Source: Dimorphilus gyrociliatus
Taxonomy: Eukaryota > Annelida > Polychaeta > Dinophilidae
Length of the DNA: 64,000 nt
Reading direction: 5' to 3'
NCBI GenBank assembly: GCA_904063045.1
Contig: CAJFCJ010000030.1
Span: 1 to 64,000, forward strand
Shown: positions 1 to 11,898 of the stretch, piece after piece
How positions within the stretch are numbered: the first letter of the stretch is position 1
Layout of the letters: each line of letters starts with the position of its first letter
Position numbers and translations under genes: made by a program
The notes under the pieces: model-generated
Database searches by the model: none
Seen by the model: the letters and a program-made list of their open reading frames with translations, nothing else
What the model was told of the DNA's origin: nothing

Positions 1-202
1 TTTATCAATGCATATCTTTATCTAGGTTAGTTTATCAGTAGTGAAGAAAGTACTAATATAGGAAAATAATAAGTTGAAAATGTTTTCAAGAGAAAAATAA
101 TTTGTTATCAAAATGAACTTGTTAAGACGTACAAGTAACTAACAAAGTCAATCACTCGCAATTTCAATCCTTGAATTTACAATGATAAGATAAAACGTTT
201 TC

Positions 203-213
203 TATATATATAA
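203..213 (+). promoter_or_regulatory. TATA-like box of the zinc-finger gene
   Basis: The run ctatatatataag lies about 50-60 bp before the first usable ATG at 263. This fits a TATA box with transcription starting near 235-240 and a short 5' UTR. The core is simple AT sequence in an AT-rich genome, so the call rests on position rather than on an exceptional motif. Confidence 0.4.
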
Positions 214-262
214 GTGCCACGTCCGTTCTTATACTTAGTTTAATAATTGATTTCAAACGACA

Positions 263-1968
263 ATGATTGAAACTTTTGAGGATATTTTACACGAGATAGA
301 TCCGTTTGCGTACGCCGCTGAGCGTTACGGATTTGATCAAAAAGACTTATTGGTAACAATTATTATTTAAATTTCATAATTATTTTATCTATTGGGCGTC
401 TAATTTTTTTTTGCAACATTTTCTTTTATGTTTCTTGTTTATTAATTTTTTATTATTGTTTTTTTTTCTATAAACAGCTGCTCGATTTACTACTTCAAAC
501 GACAATGTCTAATTACAATCATATGGGTCAACCTCCAGCGAAGAGACGCTCTTTGGATCCTTCACTGAATTCGCCATTAAAAGAATTGAATGTTCGACAA
601 TCAATGACATCACAATTCCCTTTTGAGAGTAACGCTCCTGTGTTTCCGTACCACGATGATGTCATAAGCAAATTCAACAACGTCAAGAGCCAAAACGATT
701 TTAATTTGAGCGCTGACGTAGCGGACGTTCCCAATCATGAATTGGACGAGTACTTGTGTAAGTCAAGTTACTTAATATATTACATGGTAAATAATAACTA
801 TACCCTTTTATGTTATAGATGGCGCAATAGCTCCTTTAGCTTCAACGTCGGAGAATATTGCATCTCCTGTTCCTCTATCGGTTATCGATGCTGAAGGTAG
901 TGATCATAGTCAGAGTTCTATTGGTTCTATGGGACGCGATAAGAAAAGGGAATCATTGGAGAGTTCGATATCTGGCATATCGTCCGCATCTTATGAGTTG
1001 GAGGAGAACAACAACCAGATGGCGCAAAATGATAAAACAACTTTTCGCTGTAAGATATGCCATAGAGTCATGAAAAGGCTGAGAATTTTCCAGCAACATA
1101 TGGCTAAACATGAAGAAGAAAGTATGGCAACCGGAGGAAGATATCAGTGCGAAAAATGTGGAGAAAGGTTTCCAACAAAAATCTTTAAAAGAGAGCATAT
1201 AATGAGAGAGCATTCAGAAGGAAAGACAAAACTGTTCAACTACCATTGCGATATTTGCAATAGAACTTTTGCACAAAGATCAAACTTGGATGTCCACATG
1301 AGACAGCATACTGGAGAAAGACCTTATAAATGTACGATCTGCTCGAGAAGGTTCCGACAAAAAGCTCATTTAGACAAACATATGGAAAAATTGCACGATA
1401 TTGATGTCCGATCGAATAAATCACAAGCAAGACAATTAACCAAAGTTGAACTTAAGGTAGGCATAGAAATTTATTCAAATATCTTTTCAACATCTTTTAT
1501 TAAACGTCTATTTTATTTCATTTACAGTGCGCTAAATGTTCAGCCGTATTTGAAACTAGATTCAAGCTAAGAGTTCATGAGAAAACTCACGCCTCGTCAC
1601 ATATGCCAGCCGAAACGGCTGTTGCTGCTCCAAATGCTTACGATCAAAGAAACGTTAACTCAATTTATCAACAAACCTATGATTCACAAATCTGGAATCC
1701 TCATCATCGATCTAGGAGCGTAACACCTACAACAGGTTGTCAACAGATTGTTAAAAGCGAATTTCAAAGACCAAATTCTGAGCCTTTGGATAAGAATTAT
1801 TCCTTCCAACCGATTTTCCAAGCACCTCCCAACGGAATTAATACACCTCACTTTACACCTTACGATAATTTTGGTGAAGCAATGAATTCAAGAAGTTTAA
1901 CAAGGCACTTATCAGCTGATAATATCCGTCAACCAACAAACGGATGGGTACCTCCTTTTAGAATGTAA
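263..1968 (+). CDS. C2H2 zinc-finger transcription factor, five fingers, 4 exons
   Basis: Inferred exons are 263-352, 478-757, 819-1456 and 1528-1968, giving 482 residues. All joins keep frame with GT-AG borders (gtaaca, gtaagt and gtaggc donors). Five C2H2 fingers are visible: CKICHRVMKRLRIFQQHMAKH, CEKCGERFPTKIFKREHIMREH, CDICNRTFAQRSNLDVHMRQH, CTICSRRFRQKAHLDKHMEKLH, and a fifth split by the last intron (CAKCSAVFETRFKLRVHEKTH). A TGERPYKC linker joins fingers 3 and 4, typical of sequence-specific DNA-binding proteins. The region before the fingers is Ser/Asn-rich and acidic; the tail is Pro/Gln/Asn-rich, as in regulatory regions. An ATG at 505, inside exon 2, could be an alternative start and is preceded by the same 14 bases as the 263 start. 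Polyadenylation signals follow near 2097-2130. I do not recognise a named orthologue. Confidence 0.85.
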
Positions 1969-3058
1969 AAAGAAAAAAGCATCCCCGAAAAAAAAACCCT
2001 TATCAAGAAAACCAAAAAAAGATTGATTCTTTTGAACTTGTATTATAAATTAGTTTTTCTGTATTTATAATTTTTTTCTCTCCTTTTCTGCATTTAATAA
2101 ATGTTTGCTCTTTTTTTTAAATTTAATAAAAAATCCACTTTTTTGAGTTAACTAATACAAAGAAAGGTGTATAGAATACTTTTTAACTTTTATATATCTA
2201 AGAAGAAATAAATAATAGGTCATTTGAGATAAAACTTGACAATTTCCATGTAATTGTTAACATCGATTAGAAATCTATAAAGTTGGCGTTTTTTTACGTT
2301 ATTCTATCGATTAGGTTTACTACATTTACATCACTTATTCTTGTTATTTTTATATAATTTAATAGATACACATCGAAACTAGATTACAATTGAACTATTA
2401 TTAATAAAGAGCAATTGCTCAATCAATTATGATTGATAAATTAGCAGTTGCATGTACAATATCTATAATTATATATATAAAGTTTATATTATTATCAATT
2501 AGATTGAGGACAAAATAAAGGTTATTATCGGCCTTGATGCAATTGCTCTTTTTGTCTTATCGTATAAGTTTATCTTATTTGAGGTCCGAAACTGTGCATA
2601 CAGAGGTCCCGAACAAGGATTGTCGACCTCGGAAAATTTATACCTAAATGTTACATATTATATTTTTTCTACATGGGGAACGTTATATTTCTTGTTATAG
2701 AAGCAAATTATCATAATTTTGCATTTAAAATTAATTTATTACATAATGCAATTATTACTTTTCAATTTGGCAGAAGATGCTTTTGTCTTTTACTTCTTTT
2801 TTCTTTTATGCGAATGTTTTTAAATGATTTCCTTCTTCAAAGTATCCATTTTAATAGGTGTATCATTAAAGTACTTAAGAAATTATGCAAATTTCAAAAG
2901 AGTTTACAACTTTTTCTTTTGAAATCAATTAAGAATTCATTTAATGCTTTTCAATTGAAATTTTTTTATTACTCTTTTCCTATTTGTCATTATTTCCATT
3001 GGCTGTTTTGTTATTGTTCTTTTTCTTGTGAATGTGTGTTTATATGCATATGTATGTA

Positions 3059-3061
<3 letters not shown>

Positions 3062-3110
<49 letters not shown>
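3062..3110. repeat. (TG)n microsatellite
   Basis: Uninterrupted TG dinucleotide run of about 23 units, flanked by tatg/tgta units. It is read straight from the sequence. Confidence 0.95.
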
Positions 3111-3112
<2 letters not shown>

Positions 3113-3553
3113 CGTATGTTTTAGGCCTTTGTAAATAAATTATATTAGTTCAATTAGTACAAATATTCTATTGAAAAAATCCTGGAAAAGTATATAAAGA
3201 AATAGTAAAAACCAAGATTGTGGATAATGAACGACTTTTTATAAAAAGAAAATCTAGAAAAGCTGATGCTAGTCTTTACAAATGGAAATATTTAGGGTAG
3301 AAATGTGTTTTAAGTTAGAGAGTAATGGAAGAGCAAACGTTTATTTCACTAAAGGGAATCGAGTTCGCTTAATGTAAAAATAGCTTTCATTATGAAATAT
3401 TATAAATAATAATAATTATTATTACTTTACTGTGATAGTAGCAATTCAAACAAAAATATCTTTTAATTTCTTGTCTAATGAAAGGAGAGGGAAAATAGAA
3501 TAGGAACTTAGTTCTTCAAACTCCTATTAATAGATTTTGCCTCTTTCTCGTTT

Positions 3554-3565
3554 AAGATGGCGCTT
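3554..3565 (+). promoter_or_regulatory. CTCF-like motif AAGATGGCGCTT
   Basis: Matches the AGRTGGCGC core of the bilaterian CTCF motif; the AAGATGGCG part also fits YY1. It lies between the zinc-finger and protease genes. It is one of ten related intergenic or intronic sites in the window. Confidence 0.35.
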
Positions 3566-4620
3566 CACAATTCACAATATCGAAAAGCAACGCGTTATTT
3601 GGCACATTCGTAGATAATTGGATGTGAAAAGAAAGGACGATACAGGCTTAAAGTAATCACTTTTAATTTTTAATTATCAATATATTTATTACGCGCTAGA
3701 ATGATAAAGATATGATTATTATTTTCTTACTTTCTTTAATAAACACACAATCAATAAGCACTGTATACACGAAATTTTATGAATCATTTAAAAATAAACG
3801 AATATTTGTTTTCTTTGTTCAAACAATTACGTTCAATTTCTTATATTTCTTTATCTTTTATAGTACTTTCACTGAAATAAAAACAAGTTCGTAAGCGTTA
3901 TTTTTTTGAAATTTTTACAATTAAGCTCCTTTCCCTTTCTCTTTCTCGCTTTTTCTTTTTCTGTCCAAGTCGTTCCCTCCATGCCTCCCTTTCTCCAACT
4001 TCAACCCCCCTGCCTAGCATCTTCCTTTTTTATTATTCCTTTCGTGAAAAATTAACATATGTTTACATAACCGTTCGGGTGGTACATTCAAATAATTAGT
4101 TAATAAATATTTCATTTATGGTAGCGTTGTTTCCATTTATTTAATGTTATTTTAATCGAATTCCATGGATTTTTAACGAGTCTATGGGAAATAACTATAA
4201 TGGTGCTTTCTAGAGATTTAGTTGACTTGGCGATTAAGTACAGTTATATAGAAAGTTATCAATATGTAGTAGTTCGTTTTATAGTGAAACATACATTCTT
4301 TTACTACTTTAAACTGTTAAATGTATGGAGAAACGTTGTTGAGAAAGACTGTAATACTTTCTGAAGGTAGCCTAATCTTGCTACTGTCTCCATCTAACGT
4401 TCATTGAAGGATTATTGTTTTTTCGCCCCCGTACTAGATTAAAAGATTATTGGGTTGATTTTCAAATTAATGGAATTTCATTTTAAATATTTAATCATGA
4501 TTTGTTATGTGTGGCAAATTGTTCTATTCTCTTTTAATGTTTCTTATTGTGCACTTCTCTCGAAACATTGGTAATTGATACTAGACTTTGTACTTCATAA
4601 TTCGAACTTTGCATCCCTCT

Positions 4621-4631
4621 TTAAATAAAAG
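4621..4631 (+). promoter_or_regulatory. TATA-like box of the protease-homologue gene
   Basis: The sequence ttaaataaaag sits 36-46 bp before the first ATG of the secreted protease homologue. This is the expected spacing for a TATA-driven promoter with a very short 5' UTR. Confidence 0.35.
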
Positions 4632-4666
4632 CAAGGCATTTGTCGTTTCTGTAACACTGAAAGAGC

Positions 4667-6067
4667 TTGAAGATGAACATTCTTTCAGTTTCTTTAGCTA
4701 TTCTTATTTTGTCTACGATCACCTCTTCCTATAGAGTGAGGAGGGCGATTGGCGGCAAAGAATTAGATTTAACTGAATGGCCATGGTTAGCTTCCGTTAA
4801 GGTTTTCGAACCTACTTATTACGTCTTAAAATTTATTCCTATTGGAGTATGGCATCATTGCAGTGCAACCTTAATTAGTAAGCAATGGGTACTAACAGCT
4901 GCAGAATGTGTTGAAAGAGACGGGTATGTAATCTACTGTAAAGCGGTTAAACAGCTAAATAGTTTTAGTATATTTGATAGCGAACATATCCTTCTTTAGT
5001 ACAAATTTATTGTGTATTTTGTTATAGGCCTTTATCTATTGCGTTAGTAATGTATTGTTATTATTGTTATTGTTGTTTTTTTTCTTTGAAGAGAAATAAT
5101 GAAAGCAAACCATATTCATATTCGATTGGGAGATGGACAAAGAGAAAAGAGTTTTATGGAAAGGTTAAAGGGTAAATTCTGTAAATACGCTAAATCTCTG
5201 GGAATATGTAATTATGAGGACGTTGAATATTATTTACACGTTAAGCGTGTTATTGTTCATGAGGGATATCAATTTAAGAATGTGAAAAGGGAACATAATG
5301 TAGCCCTACTATACTTGGAGGACAATGTTCCAGCTTTCCCTGATGACAGCGCTCCGCATATAAGTAGAGTTCATCTACATAACGAAGATAACATTTTGTT
5401 AAATAGTGACGAACAGTTTCCGTCCAGTAATGATAAATGTAAATTTGGTGGCTGGGGTAGAATAAATGAGGAAGGAAAGCCTCCGATCAATGCTCACCAA
5501 GTTGATATGCCAATAATCAGTGAAGAGATATGTAATATGAATGTTGATCATGAAATTCAAATTTGTGCAGGTTCCGAAAGCGTTGGAATTCGGCAGGTAA
5601 TTCAAATGTAACACCTTTCTTTTGTTTGAAAGACTGAATGGGTGAATCAACAAACTATGTTGATCTTTCCCAATATTTCCTCTTTTTATGAACATTCAAA
5701 AGCAATTACGTAATCGATGTCAGAGTATTCAATAGATGGTTAGCTTTTATCGGTCAATTCAAGTTAATTAATCTACATTCACCGATCTAATCATCTATTG
5801 TCTAATAGTAGGTCTCATTTAGTGCAATAACCCATTCTTTCGCCTCCCATCTTTATTCATTTATTGTTCTTTTTATTGATCATAAATAAATTTTCTCCTA
5901 TTCAGTACGACCTAGGCGGTCCTTTAATTTGTAGGAAGGATGGCAAGCCTTATCAAGTTGGAATCGGTAGTGACTGGAGAAAGGGAAAGGCGTCTATTTT
6001 TACCCGAGTTTCAGCCTATTACGATTGGATCAAAGAGAATATTATAGAGCACGAAGGATTAGCTTAA
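4667..6067 (+). CDS. Secreted trypsin-fold serine protease homologue, catalytically dead (pseudoprotease)
   Basis: Inferred exons 4667-4923, 5092-5596 and 5906-6067 encode 307 residues, with an N-terminal signal peptide (ILSVSLAILILSTITSS). An S1 chymotrypsin fold is clear from the activation-like RRAIGG, WVLTAAEC, CKFGGWG, IQICAG and LGGPLICRKDG, and from the closing SAYYDWIKENI. All three catalytic residues are changed: His57 is Glu (TAAEC), Asp102 is Asn (EHNVALLYL) and Ser195 is Leu (YDLGGPL). Asp189 and the Cys191-Cys220 pair are also missing, while the cysteines for the 42-58, 136-201 and 168-182 disulfides remain. An inserted loop carries an extra CKYAKSLGIC pair. It is therefore a non-proteolytic serine protease homologue; such proteins act as cofactors or binding proteins. 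The frame is open across all exons, so it reads as a functional pseudoenzyme, not a pseudogene. A nearby second ATG (4673) is also possible. Confidence 0.85.
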
Positions 6068-7195
6068 ATATGAAAGTAAAGTAAATTACCATAAGAAAGA
6101 ATATTGAACGAGAGAAAATATCAATCGATTCAAAAACTTTCCTCTGTATTAGCCTCTTTTTTCATATTATAAAATAAAGGAATTAAAGCATTAAAACAAT
6201 TTCATTTGGTTAGGGGATTTTCAAGATTGTAAGATTAAGATTATTATTTATTTGTCGGTTAATCTCAAAGCTATTCAGTAATGAAAGGGGATAATTAAAA
6301 AAAAATCTTCTAATTTATACCCTGTACTGAACCGCTAGATGGCACGTAAAAATGAGAAAACGAGAAAAGTCACCTAATTTTTAGACAAATAGTATTTTGA
6401 TAGATGCTGTAAAGAAATCTCTTAATTTTGTCATATGTTAAAGTTCCATCCTTTTAAAGAATTAAACAGCAGGGAAAAGTTAGATGTACAAAGATATTAT
6501 TTCTTTTATCTTTTCATTTTCTCAATAAGACTGGTTCTCCCTACCCTTCATCCTCCACTACAATCTTCCTCATTCCTCCTATATCTTTCACTTTCTTACT
6601 CTCTTCTTCAGTGCTTTCTCTCTTATTTCTTTGATAAGAAAAAATAGCTAAAATTCTCCATAAATATATTTTTGATTATAGACAATTTTTTTTCATAATA
6701 AACGTCATCAATGAAATTTTGATAACATTTTAAGATAAGTTAAATTTAGCAACAAAATTCCACATCAATACAGCAGATGTTTACATATCTTTTTTTTCCT
6801 TCTTACCTGAAAGGCTGACCTAGGAGATGGTTTAGAGAAAATAGAATATGTATAATTTATTCGCCAATAAGCACTTAATAACTAAAAGTTCCGGTTGTAA
6901 TATACAGGTTTTTTATTTATATAAAAATGATACATAAAATTTGCTATATAACATCCTTTAAGGCACGTTTGTGCGCAATTTCGTGTACAAAACATTATCG
7001 GACGCAAAAGCAGAATATACAGTGGTTCATTATTTATGAACACAATAAAAGAAAAATATAATGAGAAGGTTTATTTATATTTTAATGATAATTAGGAATA
7101 TTGGAAATAAAAGGTTGTGTTTGTGAAACATGAAATTAACCTAGAAAACGGTGATAGAATGGTGGAGATATAGTTAGAGAAAACAATATTATATA

Positions 7196-7229
<34 letters not shown>

Positions 7230-7830
7230 GTATTGTACAAATATAGAGAGGCATATATACTGCGTAATATAAAAAGGCGTCATTTTTTAGATAAATTCCC
7301 TTTTTATGTACAGCAGATATCCTGTTAAAAAGACAAAAATAAAACAAAAAACAAAAAAAGGGGATGAAATGAGGTTTATCCTTTTCCCCATAACTTCTCC
7401 ATCTTCAATCTTCTTCCTCTTAATAAACCTCTTATGTAATATTCACTTCGGATTGTTTTTATTCATCTTGACATTAGAGAAAGACTGTATTAAACTAGAT
7501 AATCCTTTCTTTCTTCTTTTCCTGATGCAATTATAATGTAGAAGATTATAAAAATATATGTTTTGGACAAATTAAGAAAGTAGATATTCCCAAAAAAATT
7601 TTCGTATTTTTGTCACATTTCACTTCACTTTTTTCATAGGAAAATAGCATCAACTTATCAGCTCTTCAGTACTAGGTTGCTGTTTTTTTGTCTTAAATTA
7701 AAGAGAGCCTCCAATTACAGTTTTAAAAGTTACATTTTTTCATTAGGTATTAACCGATATTATTTATACTCTACTTGCTTAATTAATCAAAACTTAATTA
7801 ATGATAAAAATAGAGCTATGATATTATTTC
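6068..7830. other. Intergenic region between protease homologue and GPCR
   Basis: AT-rich. An AATAAA near 6173 fits the protease homologue's poly(A) signal. A CTCF-like site is at 6332-6346 and a short TA microsatellite at about 7206-7229. Open frames here (6435, 7306, 7677) are low-complexity and lack family resemblance. Confidence 0.6.
6332..6346 (+). promoter_or_regulatory. CTCF-like motif CCGCTAGATGGCACG
   Basis: Strong match to the bilaterian CTCF-type consensus. The last 14 bases plus the following T are identical to the site at 35961, 29.6 kb away in non-homologous surroundings. Confidence 0.45.
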
Positions 7831-9507
7831 TTATTTTATTATTGGCGAATTCCTCTTTAATTTATAGACTTGACTCCTGAGATTTGTCGCTGATGAATGT
7901 GACTCGTTGATTACCAGTTGCCTGCTTGAGAAAAATCTCAAATTATGCCTTAATCTGCTTCTAGTTCTACTTTCCATTCTCCACCAAAAAAATAGTATAG
8001 GTGTAATTATACAGGATAGATAGCCAAAAAGAATAAAAGTCATATAAGACTTATCCATATGTTCTTCATTTGAACTATTCTCGAGTTCTAGATGTTGAAC
8101 TAGTACTACAATGTTAATAGGTAACCAGCTGACACCATAGATTATCATCATAAATGATAAGTATTTTTGGTTTCTTTTTTCGTTATTATCCAGATTAGTA
8201 ACCTCTTGAGTATCATCTTCAGAGGGTGGACCATCTGCTACTCTACGCATAGAAAAGTTAGATAATTCCCTTGCCATCTTTAGTTCCATACTAGTTCTTA
8301 TAATTAAAAATACTTGTAGAGCAAAAGGACAACAATATAATGCTACAAATGAGCCTCGGACAAATTCTTTTGCTTCCAAACTCTAAGTTTTCATTTGATT
8401 TTTCGATTAATGATGGAAAATTTTAATAATTCTCCGTTTCAATTAAAAGAACAAGAATTATTTATATATTAAGATAATTTTTTGGAGAATTTTTAAATAT
8501 TTTCAATCATAAACCGGCTGTAAGAAGCAATAACCAATTGAAGATTTAGGATTTAAATCAGGCACATACTCCGTATACACTGAATATGGTAATACTACGC
8601 AAATCGATATTATCCAGACAACAAGGGCACATAGTGCAGCCGGTAAACGAGGCTCCATTGGGCAAGCAATTAATCTATATCTATCAATTGATAGAAGCAC
8701 AAATGTCAGCATTCCAGAATGCTTCGTAAGATCCTGCATCATGGGCAAGACGTGACATAAAAAGGAGCCCAAAAGGTAACAACTTTTCAATAAAAAGAGA
8801 TGGAAAAATCTTTTAAGCATCACCAGAAATATGCCTATAGATTTAATCTGTATACACCTCATAAAAAACATATAAACCTAATAAATATTCATAAAAGATT
8901 ACTTAAGTATTATTCTCATTAATTAGCATTTGAAAAACATAATAATATGAATCTTTTTTGTTTGTTTTTCCTTTACAAACTAATTGTAACTTTTAGTTGC
9001 AACTTGGGAAAACAAAGTTGAATAAATTTATATCACTTGTAAGAAGAACTAACAATCGAAATATACAATAATATAATAGAAAATGGCAAAATTACATAAA
9101 TAATGTTTGTTTTATGCCTTTTTAAGTAATTTAAAAGAAAGACAGTAGATTGTTGAAAATGAATAAAATAGATTTGTCTTAATTTATCAATTCATTATTA
9201 TTTGTAACTATTCCATCTCTAATTACGTTAGTATCTGGTTCACTAGTGTCAAAGGTAAAACTATTAATAGTTTCAGTAGACCTGCCACAGCTATGTTGAT
9301 GAGGAATACATAAGTTGGATTCTTGAATAAATGATCTTTAACTATCGAATAAATCATCAATACATTTCCAATTGCACCAGATAGAAAAACAATTGAAAAA
9401 ACAGTCAGGAAGAATGGTACAACATGCTGCAAAGAACTTTTAACATCATATTTATCGAAGGTTTCATTCGAACCACTTAAAGCGCATCTTTCAGATGAAT
9501 TATTCAT
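7831..9507 (-). CDS. Class A (rhodopsin-like) GPCR, neuropeptide-receptor type, 3 exons
   Basis: Exons on the minus strand are 9507-9227, 8782-8515 and 8382-7831, giving 366 residues; phases match at both joins. Seven hydrophobic segments fit TM1-7. TM1 has GAIGNVLMIYSI (N1.50). Cys103 (C3.25) can pair with a Cys in extracellular loop 2 (IGYCFLQP). DRY is present at residues 127-129 (SIDRYRLIACP), W4.50 in VVWIISICVVLP, and TM6 carries GVSWLP. N-glycosylation sites lie in the N-terminus. The WLP and TM features resemble NPY/RYamide/luqin-type neuropeptide receptors, but the ligand cannot be told from sequence. D2.50 is Gly (NIAVAGLL) and the NPxxY motif is TPILF, so both main sodium-pocket residues are lost. 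The N-terminus is unusual in lacking a long extension, and no upstream exon was sought beyond the ATG. Confidence 0.82.
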
Positions 9508-10768
9508 ATTTGCATGCTACTATTTCCCTTCAGATAAACCTGTGATAAAAACAGTTGAAAAGTGAAAATATCTCTTCATTAGAAATAATCAATGGATTTA
9601 TTTACTTTTATGTTTTTTTTTATAATTCATTCATTCTTGTTTATTTAATAAATTCTTTGAAAATAGCTTATCGATAATCTCTAATTTTTTGTATTGTTAT
9701 ATAGAACATATAAAAGAGATCTTAAAGAAACTATACTATATATAAATTATTCAAGATCCTAATTTCCAGGAAATAGAATGTATCTACCATAAATAACATT
9801 CATAAGTTAGTAATAGCTTGTAACTCTGGCGTTTGTTAAATTAATTAGTTTATTGATATAACAATACGTTCTCTATTCTCTCTTCGCCGAAAAGATATCA
9901 TATACAATCCAACTCTTATTGACAGAAAAAATGGTATCAATTAGAAAAATGAGTTAAATTTGTAAACAATAATATAAGAGTACAATTCCACTGCTTATAC
10001 TTTTAGCATGTCTGTAACTAGTACAAAAGTAAATACTCTTAAACGCTATAAATACTATTTGACGTCTCTTCTTACGTACTCGAGTTCCGTGAAAAGCCGA
10101 GTTTGCCTTAATTAAAACGTTTCAATTGTGTTGGTTCATTTTCGTTTTCTTTTCTATATTTTGCTTGAAAGAGAATACTAATGGAAACTTTTTTCTTTTC
10201 ATCTATGACTGCCAATAAAGAAATTAATAAAAAATATCTTAAGGCTTACTGATTTAAATGTTATTATCTTTGTTTTGCTCTCTTTTCTCTTCCATTATTT
10301 TATTGCTAAAGAGTCATATTGTTATATTTTTTATATATTATATAGTACTTTGATATTATACTTGTACTATATATAAAAAAGACAATTGCTAAATTATTAG
10401 GAGAGAAAGACGAAGATTTATATTAGTGGAATACACATACAACGCTAATCAGTGATCTTACTAAAAAACAAACCTAAATACTCTATTATCCGTAGATAAT
10501 TACTGAATTAATGAATAAAAAGCCTCTTTTTTCCAGTTAAAATCTCAACTAATAATTAATAAAATCTTTACAACCTCCTTTCATCTATTTCAATGGTTTT
10601 TAGTTACTTTCTTTTATTTCATCAATAAAATTCTAAGAATCTTAAAAGTATAAATCGTCTTTTTATAATTTTTGTTCAGTTGTATTACATAAGCAAAGAT
10701 TAAAGACTTAATGTTTTATTCTTACTTACTTATGTATATAATATACATAAAGAGAGTGAAGAGAGAAA

Positions 10769-10795
<27 letters not shown>
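10769..10795. repeat. (GA)n microsatellite
   Basis: Near-perfect GA dinucleotide run inside a longer purine-rich stretch (about 10750-10835). Confidence 0.9.
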
Positions 10796-10800
<5 letters not shown>

Positions 10801-11860
10801 AGAAAGAGTATTATGTGAAGTGTAAAGAGAGGGAAGAGTACCATAAATTGATTGAATTGTTTAAGACAGTGCGACCTACAAACTCTGATTAAATAGTCTT
10901 TTTAATACCCATTATCTCAATAAACTTAAATATAACTGGGTATAGACACTTTTCTTTAATAAAAAAGAAACTATATATATAATTCCTAATGTAATTATTC
11001 TGAAATTGCATTTGATAACATGGATAGGTGTTAATGATCTCATTCTTTCTTCTTTTCTATACTCAGCTTTAGCTGCTTAAGCTTTTCTTGTTTTTTTATC
11101 TTCTTCCCCGAAAAACTTCTTCTACAAGTATGCGTCATTGAATTTTTAGTTTTGTATTTAATATAGAAAAATTGTTTGTATGACATTTTATTATCTTTAA
11201 GGCTGGAATACGATATCCTTGTATTTATGATAATTGGTTGCTATTGGAAACGTATTTTTATATAAAAATAAGAAACTTAATAAATCAAAAGTACACATCC
11301 ACTGTATAGAATTTCTAAAAACAAAATAGGAATATTCAGAGACAAAGCTTCTTGCATAGATTATTAACGAGGATACCGTTTAGGAAGGCGCGTCTTAAAA
11401 GGTTTCCATCATAATTGAAAAAAGTCGAAGTAAATTTTCTAGAAGCCTGGTGTTTAATTGAAAAAATGACCCTTAAAAGAGATAGATACAGTCTTAAAAA
11501 GTCTGAATATATATAAAATATCGTTAAATACAGTATAAACATCACCTTTTGATCAGTTTTATATTAATTTCTAACACTAGACTCTTTTATTTATATGAAA
11601 TTTTTGTCTTCTTTGTTTAGCAAGAAAAAAACTAAGAAAACATGTAAAAGTATTTATATTATTTATATTACAATTTACTTCATAGTTTAATAGGAAATGT
11701 TAAACCTTTAAGTGCACAGAAAAGTGAAAAGAAATGACTATCATTACAAAACTAATGATAAATCCATTCCAATTTTATATTCTTGTAATACTATCTTTCC
11801 CTTAATTTATACTTCTCTTTAAATTTACAAATTAAAATGAGAATTTACAACGTGCTAGAG

Positions 11861-11862
<2 letters not shown>

Positions 11863-11891
<29 letters not shown>
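11863..11891. repeat. (GA)n microsatellite
   Basis: Uninterrupted GA run followed by a looser purine tract. Confidence 0.9.

Positions 11892-11898
<7 letters not shown>

Larger units (their letters stand above)
1969..4620. other. Intergenic: zinc-finger 3' UTR, TG microsatellite, CTCF-like site
   Basis: AT-rich sequence without a convincing gene. AATAAA signals near 2097-2130 fit the end of the zinc-finger mRNA. The long open frame at 2673-3134 is low-complexity Phe/Leu/Cys sequence running into the TG repeat and is not gene-like. A CTCF-like motif is listed separately at 3554. A pyrimidine-rich patch lies at about 3925-4020. I see nothing else. Confidence 0.6.

Noticed and set aside
2673-3134. 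153-codon open frame
   Set aside because: It is Phe/Leu/Lys-rich low-complexity translation that ends in a poly(Val-Cys) run made by the TG microsatellite. It has no domain, no splice partner and no start context.
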